From: Caldimicrobium sp964493015 | GTDB lineage: Bacteria > Desulfobacterota > Thermodesulfobacteria > Thermodesulfobacteriales > Thermodesulfobacteriaceae | Length of the DNA: 20,267 bases | Reading direction: 5' to 3' | Assembly (NCBI GenBank): GCA_964493015.1 | Contig: CAZBLU010000029.1 | Coordinates: forward strand, 1 to 20,267 | Part shown: one piece after another, positions 1-6,408 of the stretch | Layout of the letters: each line of letters opens with the position of its first letter | Numbering within the stretch: the stretch's first letter is position 1 | Program-made: the position numbers and the translations under genes | Notes under the pieces: generated by a model | Seen by the model: only the letters and a program-made list of their open reading frames with translations | The model's database searches: none | What the model was told of the DNA's origin: nothing

Positions 1-1
1 C

Positions 2-655
2 ATTCCCATTTGGAATAAAAGGCTTCATCCTGAAGCTAAAGGCTTACTCTTTTACAAAGAAATCCCTTCAGATGTAGAAGTGGCTTACAAGTATTTGGAG
101 TTTCTTATTAAGCTTTTTGGAAGTGACATCAAAGACAAACTATTTTTATACTACCTTTGTGATACAGCTAAAATTGAGTGGCCTCTTTTAAGGGTAATTA
201 ACAAGGCAAGAGAGAAGAAGAATATTTGGCAAGATCTAACTGACGAGGATATTATCAGATTACAGGCTACGGAGAGGGAATTTTACAGGGAGAGACATCG
301 CTTTTATGGGTTCCTTAGGTTCTTCCAGATCCCTGATGGGCCCTTGATAGCTCCCTTTGAACCAAAATTTAATGTCTTGCCAAAGCTATATCCTCATTTT
401 GTGAGGAGATTTCCGAGGGAAAATTTTATTATTGTTGATGTGCGCAGAAAATTAGTCTTTACCCACTTGCAGGGGGTGGAGCAGCTCTTTTGGGTGGATG
501 GCTTAGAGATTGAGCTTGATTTAAAGGGAGATCCCTTTATTTCCCTTTGGAGAGACTTTTTTAAGGAGATAGCCGTGCCTGAGAGGGTAAGCTTTAAAAG
601 ACAGAGGAACAGGGTCCCTTTAAGGGTGCGCAATTTTTTACCTGAATTTTGGTAG
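2..655 (+). CDS. DUF4130/TIGR03915-type DNA-metabolism protein, 5' end missing
   Basis: The reading frame is open from base 2, so the gene begins before the window; the GTG at 80 is internal and not needed as a start. About 217 residues are visible. The stretch RFYGFLRFFQI followed by PLIAPFEPKFNVLPKLYPHF and then a FIIVDVRR motif matches what I know of the DUF4130 family (TIGR03915, 'probable DNA metabolism protein'). That family is usually encoded beside a radical SAM protein thought to act in DNA modification or repair, and in some species it is fused to a uracil-DNA glycosylase domain. Here the protein ends at ...FLPEFW with no glycosylase domain. The radical SAM partner, if present, would lie left of the window. 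No catalytic residue can be assigned. It ends 4 bases from the stop of the convergent EAL gene, leaving no room for a dedicated terminator. Family recognition comes from remembered motifs. Confidence 0.8.
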   Translation: MPIWNKRLHPEAKGLLFYKEIPSDVEVAYKYLEFLIKLFGSDIKDKLFLYYLCDTAKIEWPLLRVINKAREKKNIWQDLTDEDIIRLQATEREFYRERHRFYGFLRFFQIPDGPLIAPFEPKFNVLPKLYPHFVRRFPRENFIIVDVRRKLVFTHLQGVEQLFWVDGLEIELDLKGDPFISLWRDFFKEIAVPERVSFKRQRNRVPLRVRNFLPEFW

Positions 656-659
656 GATT

Positions 660-1724
660 TTAATTCATGGTTAATCTCCTTATGGGTTCAGGATTCGGTT
701 TTGCAAAGTAGAATCCCTGAAAGTAGTCCACTGCGTCTTTGAGATAGGAAAATTCTTCTTCCTTTTCAATCCCCTCTGCAAGAAGGAGGATATCATTTTC
801 TTTACATATCTGAACAAGCGCTTTAACAATACTTTGTTTTAGGGTATCTTGATGGATATCTCTCACAATTTCACGGTCAATCTTTACAAAGTTAGGTCTC
901 AACTTTACGAGCATTTCCAGGCTGGCATACCCTGTTCCTACATCATCCAAAGCTACCCTAAATCCATTCATTTTGTAATATTCTAAGACGTTGCTAAGAT
1001 GTTTAATATCGGTAACTTTTTGGCTTTCAACTACCTCGAAAATTACATTTGATGGGTTAAATTCTAATTGGTAAGCCCATTTGATTGTTGTCTGAAGACA
1101 AAACTTCGGGTCATATATACTTGTAGGTATGAAGTTTATGAAGATTAGTTGATCTTTAAGACCTTTGACGGCTGCAGTTTTTATAGATACCTCTCTGCAA
1201 GCACGGTCGAGATAAAAAAGGGTTTGTGTCTTTTCTGCCTTTTCAAAAAGAAAAGCTGGAGGAATGATTGAGCCATCTGCCCTGACTCCCCTTATCAGGC
1301 ACTCCTGACCTACCACTCTAAGGTCCTTTTCCACTATGGGATGAAAATAGACTGTTAGTCGCTTATTTTCTAAGACTTCGAGATATTCTGTTGCCTCCAA
1401 AAGCTCATACCAGGTGGCAAGGGGACGAAGATCTCGAAAGTGCTTAAAAGTAGGCATTTCATTAAGATTGAGTAAAACTAAACTAATGTCCTTTAGTTCA
1501 GGTTCTGAGAGATTTAAGTCCTTTTTCAGCTTGGTTAAAAATTCTCTTGGATTATACACCTGAAAGAGTATTCCTTCCTCTAAGTCCTCATAATTTACCA
1601 TATGTGTTTTGAGGAAATCTTTAATCTTTTGTGAAAGCAGGGGATGTGCAGTGAGGAAAAATAACTGCATAGGCTCCTCAGGAATACAAGGTAAAAGCTC
1701 ACATTTTTTACACTTGCTTGTCAT
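660..1724 (-). CDS. EAL-domain c-di-GMP phosphodiesterase with N-terminal Cys cluster
   Basis: 354 residues. The EAL domain (about 115-350) would hydrolyse cyclic di-GMP to pGpG in the cytoplasm. The catalytic set appears intact: E141 in ECL (the EAL triad has Ala replaced by Cys), N197, E230, D260-D261 in DDVGTG, K281 in KID, E317 in AEGIE and Q336 in QGFYFAKP. I therefore expect an active enzyme, not a degenerate sensor. Residues 1-110 form a separate N-terminal region opening with C5, C8 and C13 (CxxCxxxxC), which could bind a metal or Fe-S centre, though this is unproven; similar Cys-headed N-termini occur in other EAL proteins as I recall. No membrane segment or GGDEF domain is seen. The ATG at 1724 has a very strong ribosome site (GGAGGTGA) 3 bases upstream. 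It is the last gene of a leftward cluster, 30 bases after a LytTR regulator, so its level is probably tied to that two-component system. Confidence 0.88.
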   Translation of the reverse strand: MTSKCKKCELLPCIPEEPMQLFFLTAHPLLSQKIKDFLKTHMVNYEDLEEGILFQVYNPREFLTKLKKDLNLSEPELKDISLVLLNLNEMPTFKHFRDLRPLATWYELLEATEYLEVLENKRLTVYFHPIVEKDLRVVGQECLIRGVRADGSIIPPAFLFEKAEKTQTLFYLDRACREVSIKTAAVKGLKDQLIFINFIPTSIYDPKFCLQTTIKWAYQLEFNPSNVIFEVVESQKVTDIKHLSNVLEYYKMNGFRVALDDVGTGYASLEMLVKLRPNFVKIDREIVRDIHQDTLKQSIVKALVQICKENDILLLAEGIEKEEEFSYLKDAVDYFQGFYFAKPNPEPIRRLTMN

Positions 1725-1727
1725 AGG

Positions 1728-1735
1728 TCACCTCC
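1728..1735 (-). promoter_or_regulatory. Strong Shine-Dalgarno site for the EAL gene
   Basis: On the minus strand the sequence reads GGAGGTGACCT just before the ATG at 1724. The GGAGGTGA core is a full match to the usual anti-Shine-Dalgarno sequence, but it is only 3 bases from the start codon. It fixes the start and suggests independent, efficient initiation instead of coupling to the preceding gene. Confidence 0.75.
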
Positions 1736-1754
1736 ATATGAAGTTTTTCTTCCC

Positions 1755-2471
1755 TCATTCCCTAAGCCTTTTTATTCTATCTCTCAGAAGGTGAGCTCCA
1801 CTTTTGGAAGTCATGAGATCTTCTATAGGCACTTTAAATTTTATAAGGATTTTCCCAGAAGAATCGTTTTCCAAGGTCTTTACCTGGGCAAGATTAACGA
1901 GATAGGAGCGATGAACCCTTATAAAACCATGTTTTTGCAGTCTCTTTTCAAGCTCACCAAGACTTAAGCCACAAAAGAGAAATCCCTCTTTAACACGCAC
2001 AAGGGAGTGCTTTAAATCTGCTTTGATGTATACTATATCCTCAAATTGAATGAGCTTTTTCTCCCCGGTTGAGGTTTCCACCTGAAGGTATTTCTTTTCC
2101 TCCACTCCCAGATATCTTTTGGCTCTCTCTAAGGCCTGTTGCACCTCCTCAAAGGTATAGGGTTTAACCAAGTAGTCTATAGCTCCCACTTTAAAGCCCT
2201 GCAAGGCATAGTCTGGATAAGCAGTTTGTAAAATAACTACTATATCTTCTTTAGCATTAGCGAGCTCCTCTGCAAGCTCAAGACCAGTTCTTCCAGGCAT
2301 CTTTATATCTAAGAAGAGAACTTTTGTATCGGGATTTTCCTTAAGCAGTTTCTGGACTTCAAGATAGTTTTGGGCCCTCAACACTTGGTCAACACCCAAT
2401 TTCCTGAGCATACGCTCTAATCTATCTAAGGCCAAGGGTTCATCATCTGCTATGAGAACCTTTTTAAACAT
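1755..2471 (-). CDS. LytTR-family response regulator
   Basis: 238 residues. The receiver domain (3-118) has the acidic pocket D9-D10, phospho-acceptor D55 in FLDIKMPG, T83 and K103 in YLVKPY. A LytTR DNA-binding domain follows at about 128-235, with the family signature FIRVHRSYLVNL around 183-194. Proteins of this kind (LytR, AlgR, AgrA, YehT) bind paired short direct repeats as transcription factors. The cognate kinase is clearly the next gene upstream, a LytS-type histidine kinase whose stop codon lies 14 bases before this ATG. The ribosome site reads GGGGGG, as it does in front of the first gene of the cluster. The target genes are not shown by the sequence. The EAL gene 30 bases downstream is the obvious candidate, directly or through cotranscription. 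Confidence 0.93.
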   Translation of the reverse strand: MFKKVLIADDEPLALDRLERMLRKLGVDQVLRAQNYLEVQKLLKENPDTKVLFLDIKMPGRTGLELAEELANAKEDIVVILQTAYPDYALQGFKVGAIDYLVKPYTFEEVQQALERAKRYLGVEEKKYLQVETSTGEKKLIQFEDIVYIKADLKHSLVRVKEGFLFCGLSLGELEKRLQKHGFIRVHRSYLVNLAQVKTLENDSSGKILIKFKVPIEDLMTSKSGAHLLRDRIKRLRE

Positions 2472-2485
2472 ATGATCCCCCCTTG

Positions 2486-3523
2486 TTATAATATTTCATG
2501 TCTTGTGCTTGCCTTCTTGAGAGGAAGGGTGATCTTAAAACACACAGGATTTTGGGAAAGGAGCTCAAGTCTTCCCTTGAGATGGAGATCTAATCTCTCA
2601 GCAAGAAGTTTTAAACCGCTTCCAGGAGTAAAGTCCTGGATCGCCTCTCCGTCATTCTCAAGCTCAATCTCGGCATAACCATGGTTTTCACTTGCTCGAA
2701 GAATAAGTTGCAGGGGTTTTCCCCTATATCCATGCTTAATGGCATTTTCAATTAAAAGCTGAACACTAAATTTGGGAAGCACAAGATTGAGTAGATTTGG
2801 GTTGTCAACATTATAGCTAAATAGAATAGCATTTCCAAAACGGAGGCTTTGAAGATCAATATACATCTTAACTAATTCCAGCTCCTCTGCAAGAGTTATG
2901 AGGTCCCGCTCATCAAGGATAAATCTCAAATATTTAGCCAACTTGATTAAGGCATTTTCAGCCCTTGCAAGATCTCTGTGCATTAGTTCCACAATGTTGT
3001 TTATCAAATTTGAGAGAAAATGAGACTCAACCATTCTTAAGTAGGAGAGATTTCGCAGATAGAGAGTTTTTCTGAGCAAAGTTTCCTTACGATTACGCAT
3101 ATTGATGAAGAGAAAGATGAGTAGTCCTATGAGGTAATTAAGAAGACCCACAAGAAGGGTGAAAATGGGAAAGTATTTGTCAAGTTGAGGGGGAACCTGT
3201 AGGTTGAGGAGTTTAGCTGTGTGGAAAGCAAGGTAAAAGCCTAAAGCTCCAGCTAAGACTGAGGCTATGAAGGCAAGAAACCACCACCAGAATTTAAAGC
3301 CATTTTTAATTCTGCTAAGCAGGTATTTATTGTTAAGATGAATAAAGGTAAAGGAGAGAAGTCCAAGATAAAGCCCTAAAAGTAAGCCTGCTATGAGGCC
3401 CTCCCTGAGAGGTAATGCTAAGAGCAGATATATGAAGATGGATAAAAGGGGGGCAAGGATGAGGGAAAGAGCTATAATTTTTAACCAGTCTTTAAGAGTT
3501 ATGTTTAACTCAAAGTCCTGCAT
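2486..3523 (-). CDS. LytS-type membrane sensor histidine kinase
   Basis: 345 residues. Four hydrophobic stretches (about 16-38, 42-64, 80-103 and 118-142) form the membrane sensor half; no separate extracytoplasmic domain is visible. The cytoplasmic half is the His_kinase (PF06580) type. The phospho-acceptor is probably H168 in the motif SHFLSNLINNI, followed by LITLAEELELVKMYIDLQSLRFG (209-231, a typical spacer). The ATP-binding part shows N260 in LLIENAIKHG and a G-box NDG...GSGLKLLAERL. Family members normally read PHFLFN; here Pro is Ser and the second Phe is Ser. The ATG at 3523 lies inside the end of the upstream oxidoreductase gene (14-base overlap), so translation of the two is probably coupled. 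The stimulus is unknown. Linkage to the oxidoreductase hints at a membrane or redox signal, which is only inference. Confidence 0.92.
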   Translation of the reverse strand: MQDFELNITLKDWLKIIALSLILAPLLSIFIYLLLALPLREGLIAGLLLGLYLGLLSFTFIHLNNKYLLSRIKNGFKFWWWFLAFIASVLAGALGFYLAFHTAKLLNLQVPPQLDKYFPIFTLLVGLLNYLIGLLIFLFINMRNRKETLLRKTLYLRNLSYLRMVESHFLSNLINNIVELMHRDLARAENALIKLAKYLRFILDERDLITLAEELELVKMYIDLQSLRFGNAILFSYNVDNPNLLNLVLPKFSVQLLIENAIKHGYRGKPLQLILRASENHGYAEIELENDGEAIQDFTPGSGLKLLAERLDLHLKGRLELLSQNPVCFKITLPLKKASTRHEIL

Positions 3524-4961
3524 CTCGCCACCAATTAAATAGATTTAAGAGCCCTAAGGAAATACCCACCCATCCCTGATAAAATAGAGACTGATCCGAG
3601 AGGAGATAAAGCCCTTTAAAGGGGGTAAGATTTCCAGGAATTTTCCATAGGGTATTTCTTCTGGTCACAGGGATTCCACCGAGGCTCTTTCTTCCAAGAT
3701 AATAGTTAAAAGTATGTGGAGTGGCAAGGGCCTTTAACTCTAATTGATTTACACCAAGCTCCAAGTTTTCTGAGAGAAGAGAGATAAGTCCCCTAACTAA
3801 AGTGTCTTTTAACTTAAAATAGGCCTGATCCTTATAGGGAATTTTCTGCCAATGAGCAAGAGGCGTATGGGTGGACAAGGTAAAGGAATAGGTTTTCTTT
3901 TCCCAGGGCAGGGGAAGAAAAGAAAGAAAGTAGTTTCCACTGGTAAATCCACCTAAGGTGTTCTCTGTGAGGAGTAAACAATGAGGGGCCTTTTGCTCAA
4001 AGTCTCTTATAATCCCATAGGCAGTAATTGCCGAATAGGGACTAACCAGGTCTTTGTAGTTTAAAATGTAGTCTTTTATTTCCTTCTCCTGAAAGAGTTC
4101 GCCATGATCCAAAATTGGGGCAGTAAAGACCACCCGTTCAAAAGACATCTCCTCTTTGTCTACCTGCAAGAGATAAAATTTGCCATCTTTAGAGCGCCTT
4201 ATGCTATTCACAGGGGAGTTTAAATAATAATCAAATCCCTCGGCTAAATAGTAAAAAAGTTCTTCATTGCCCTCAGGGACTGATCCCACCCCTGTCAGGG
4301 GATATCCCAGGGCAAGATGTAAGGTAAAGGCATTTATTTCTTGAAGATTTGCCTGGGCAGTAATCATGACCAAGGCATTGAGGAGTCTCATAAGATCAGG
4401 ATGAAGTTCAGATGAGAGCCTCTCTGTGAGATATTTAAGGGCTGAGCCTTTGTAGAAGTTTCCATATTTGAGTATAATAGGGGTCACATAAATTAGGGTC
4501 TTAAGTTTACTCCTAAATCCATTGAGGTGAAAGAAAGGTTCACGATAGAGACTTGTAAGAATAAGTTGAGTATCTCTGATTAAGGCCTCTGCTTGATAGC
4601 TTTTCAAATTTCCGAAAGTAGCAAGGGCTTCAGCGAGTCCCTCTGGGAAGGGTGTAAGAAGAGCTTCCTTTTTCCCCTTTTTGATCCAGAAGGTAGGGTT
4701 GTGTATAGAGAGACTAACCTTTTGCTGAGGACAGATCTGGAGTAGCGAAAAAACTTTCTCAACAGGAAAGCCAGGGAATAGCCCCCCGATGGTAGTTGCT
4801 GCAATGTTAAAGGTGATGCCCTCTTTTACGAAAGATCCGGCACACCCTCCCAAGCGGTTACTCCTTTCAAAAAGAGTAACCTGATAGCCTAAGAGGGTTA
4901 AAAGCCTTGCCGCAAGAACTCCAGCAATGCCTCCTCCTACAACAGCAACCTCTCCCTTCAC
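3510..4961 (-). CDS. FAD-dependent oxidoreductase, phytoene desaturase/CrtI-like (COG1233)
   Basis: About 483 residues from the GTG at 4961. An N-terminal Rossmann motif GGGIAG followed by an acidic ...LFERSNRLGGCAGSF segment is the dinucleotide-binding signature of the amine oxidase / phytoene desaturase / carotenoid isomerase superfamily. The C-terminal end, GLYLLSDQSLF...GWVGISLGLLNLFNWW, matches the second FAD-contact region of CrtI-like proteins, where GLYLVGD is usual. The substrate cannot be read from sequence: carotenoid, another polyisoprenoid or a quinone-like lipid are possible, and no phytoene synthase is nearby. Start choice: an in-frame TTG at 4994 would add 11 residues and overlap the upstream gene, but it has no ribosome site. 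The GTG at 4961 has GGAG 8 bases upstream and begins just before the FAD motif. It lies 14 bases after the methyltransferase stop and overlaps the kinase start. Confidence 0.82.
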   Translation of the reverse strand: MKGEVAVVGGGIAGVLAARLLTLLGYQVTLFERSNRLGGCAGSFVKEGITFNIAATTIGGLFPGFPVEKVFSLLQICPQQKVSLSIHNPTFWIKKGKKEALLTPFPEGLAEALATFGNLKSYQAEALIRDTQLILTSLYREPFFHLNGFRSKLKTLIYVTPIILKYGNFYKGSALKYLTERLSSELHPDLMRLLNALVMITAQANLQEINAFTLHLALGYPLTGVGSVPEGNEELFYYLAEGFDYYLNSPVNSIRRSKDGKFYLLQVDKEEMSFERVVFTAPILDHGELFQEKEIKDYILNYKDLVSPYSAITAYGIIRDFEQKAPHCLLLTENTLGGFTSGNYFLSFLPLPWEKKTYSFTLSTHTPLAHWQKIPYKDQAYFKLKDTLVRGLISLLSENLELGVNQLELKALATPHTFNYYLGRKSLGGIPVTRRNTLWKIPGNLTPFKGLYLLSDQSLFYQGWVGISLGLLNLFNWWRDAGL

Positions 4962-4975
4962 AGCAAAAGCTCCAT

Positions 4976-6187
4976 TTAAGGTTTTTTCCCCCAAACCACA
5001 TAGAGAGGATCAGATTGAAGGGTGCAGCCAATCCATTTGTCATCTTGAGGCCTGGGGAATCCTCTAAGCGAGTAAGTATTTAGCTCAGTAAAACCAGAGC
5101 GAATTAAGAGCTCAAGGACATAGCCCATACGCTCAAACTCATGCAGGTCTACCCAAAGTTTTATCACCTTGGGAGGAAAGTAGCGATTAGAAAAGCTAAA
5201 AGCCACAAGCCCACCTGGTTTCAGGATCCTCTTAATCTCCTTTAAAAGTGCTAAGGGTTTTGTGACATACTCGATGGAGAGGTCGCAGACAAGGGCGTCA
5301 AAACTTTCGTCATCAAAGGGTAGAGTTGGATCAGCATTTATGTCCTTTACTACATAGGCATTAAGCCTTGGATTAGCTTTCAATTCCTCTTCATTGATAC
5401 CTAAGCCAATCACTTCAAAGGGAAAGTCTGGAAGATGGCTTTCCCAACTACTCATGAGATCAAGAATTTTCCCCTCTTTCGGGAGGAGGCGTGAGTAAAA
5501 TTCTATCAGGTGCTTGTGGCAGAGCCTGTCAATGTGACCAATAAATCTCGGCTCGCTGTAAAAGAGCATATCTGCACTTTCGTCTTCCCTAAGGAAACTT
5601 TCAGGATCATCTATATCAAAATCTGTGGGTAGGTGATCATATCTTGCCTCCATGCCTGGCCCTACTTTGAAGGCCTCTTCAATCCAGTCTCTACAACGTC
5701 CTCCTGTCTCCCTTTCCTTTGGGTAAATCTTTTCGATCTTTAGTGAAAATTTAAGTGGATAATAGGATAGAGGATGATTGGCATCCAATTTCACTCTTCC
5801 TTTTTCACCATTAATACCCACAACCCTTGCAGGAAAGATAGAGGAGCTTAATATCCCTGGAAGGAATTTAAAGCAGAAAAGTGGATAAAACCTACCAAGT
5901 TTTAATTTCACATGACTAAATCTCTCGGGAGGTCTATACTGGACCTTAGGATCAATTTCAAGAACAAAATCCTCCCTAAAGGGAAATAATTCACCAGCCT
6001 TGAATTCAAAGCTGAAGTAATCTCCCTCTTTAGCCTCGGCTAAAGCTTTAGCTATATCCTTAGGAAAGAGGTCCCCCTCACGCCAAAAATTGATTTTCGC
6101 AAAGTATTCCTCTTGATGGGCAGCATAGGGAGATTGCCAATCCAGTTTAAGGATTGCCTCAATAAAGTTCTTTTCATTCTTGGACAT
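4976..6187 (-). CDS. SlyD-like FKBP domain fused to class I SAM methyltransferase
   Basis: 403 residues. The N-terminal region (about 30-155) resembles a SlyD-type FKBP prolyl isomerase: it has REGDLFPKDIAKAL and EGDYFSFEF, and closes with GRVKLDANHPLSYYPLKFSL, comparable to the DGNHPLAGK...F motif of SlyD, with a long insert where the flap domain would sit. The C-terminal region (about 205-400) is a Methyltransf_11-type domain: ILDLMSSWESHLP (a divergent motif I), VIGLGINEEELKANPRL, LPFDDESFDALVCDLSIEYV (motif IV) and ILKPGGLVAFSFSNRYFP. The DLMSSW...GLG(I/M)N..EL..NPRL form is shared with methyltransferases I recall from cyanobacteria and plants, whose substrate is not assigned. It is first in a leftward cluster of five. 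The ATG at 6187 is preceded by GGGGGG. The methyltransferase call is firm; the FKBP call rests on the NHPL segment and overall pattern. Confidence 0.82.
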   Translation of the reverse strand: MSKNEKNFIEAILKLDWQSPYAAHQEEYFAKINFWREGDLFPKDIAKALAEAKEGDYFSFEFKAGELFPFREDFVLEIDPKVQYRPPERFSHVKLKLGRFYPLFCFKFLPGILSSSIFPARVVGINGEKGRVKLDANHPLSYYPLKFSLKIEKIYPKERETGGRCRDWIEEAFKVGPGMEARYDHLPTDFDIDDPESFLREDESADMLFYSEPRFIGHIDRLCHKHLIEFYSRLLPKEGKILDLMSSWESHLPDFPFEVIGLGINEEELKANPRLNAYVVKDINADPTLPFDDESFDALVCDLSIEYVTKPLALLKEIKRILKPGGLVAFSFSNRYFPPKVIKLWVDLHEFERMGYVLELLIRSGFTELNTYSLRGFPRPQDDKWIGCTLQSDPLYVVWGKKP

Positions 6188-6208
6188 AATTTAGCCCCCT
6201 GTAATTTT

Positions 6209-6237
6209 TTAATATATTAAATCAAGTCTCTTCTCAA
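6209..6237 (-). promoter_or_regulatory. Possible promoter for the five-gene leftward cluster
   Basis: On the minus strand TTGAGA (6232-6237) is followed after 17 bases by TATTAA (6209-6214), giving a transcript beginning near 6202, about 15 bases before the ATG at 6187. The -10 region lies in a perfect 14-base palindrome TTTAATATATTAAA (6208-6221). The match is only moderate and the DNA is AT-rich, so chance is a real alternative. Confidence 0.35.
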
Positions 6238-6316
6238 TCCCTAAACTCTCAATGAGTATGTAAAGTTCCCAAGCCCTTTCCAAAGGAAAGATGGTAGAGT
6301 AAATTCTTTCAAAAAT
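6209..6316 (-). pseudogene. Short coding-like remnant in the gap before the methyltransferase gene
   Basis: Within the 221-base gap 6188-6408 one minus-strand frame is open for 35 codons between TAG (6317-6319) and TAA (6209-6211). Its translation is protein-like and contains FPLERAWELYILIESLGIE and then KRLDLIY. It has no ATG or GTG and no ribosome site, so it is not a plausible intact gene. It could be the tail of a decayed gene, but I do not recognise the family. On the opposite strand a frame is open from about 6245 to a TAG at 6430, ending ...RLVLGKSLPATYEYFFK, also without an early start. At most one of the two is meaningful, and both may be chance. Confidence 0.2.
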
Positions 6317-6408
6317 CTAATTGGTGTCCAATATAGAATTTATGCCTTTTGTCAAAAAATTGATCCCCTAAAATTCCGTTTAGTGCTTGGTAAGTCCTTA
6401 CCTGCTAC

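Noticed and set aside
4962..4994. Longer start of the FAD oxidoreductase at TTG 4994
   Set aside because: It has no ribosome site, while the GTG at 4961 has GGAG at good spacing and begins just before the FAD motif. The longer form cannot be fully excluded.
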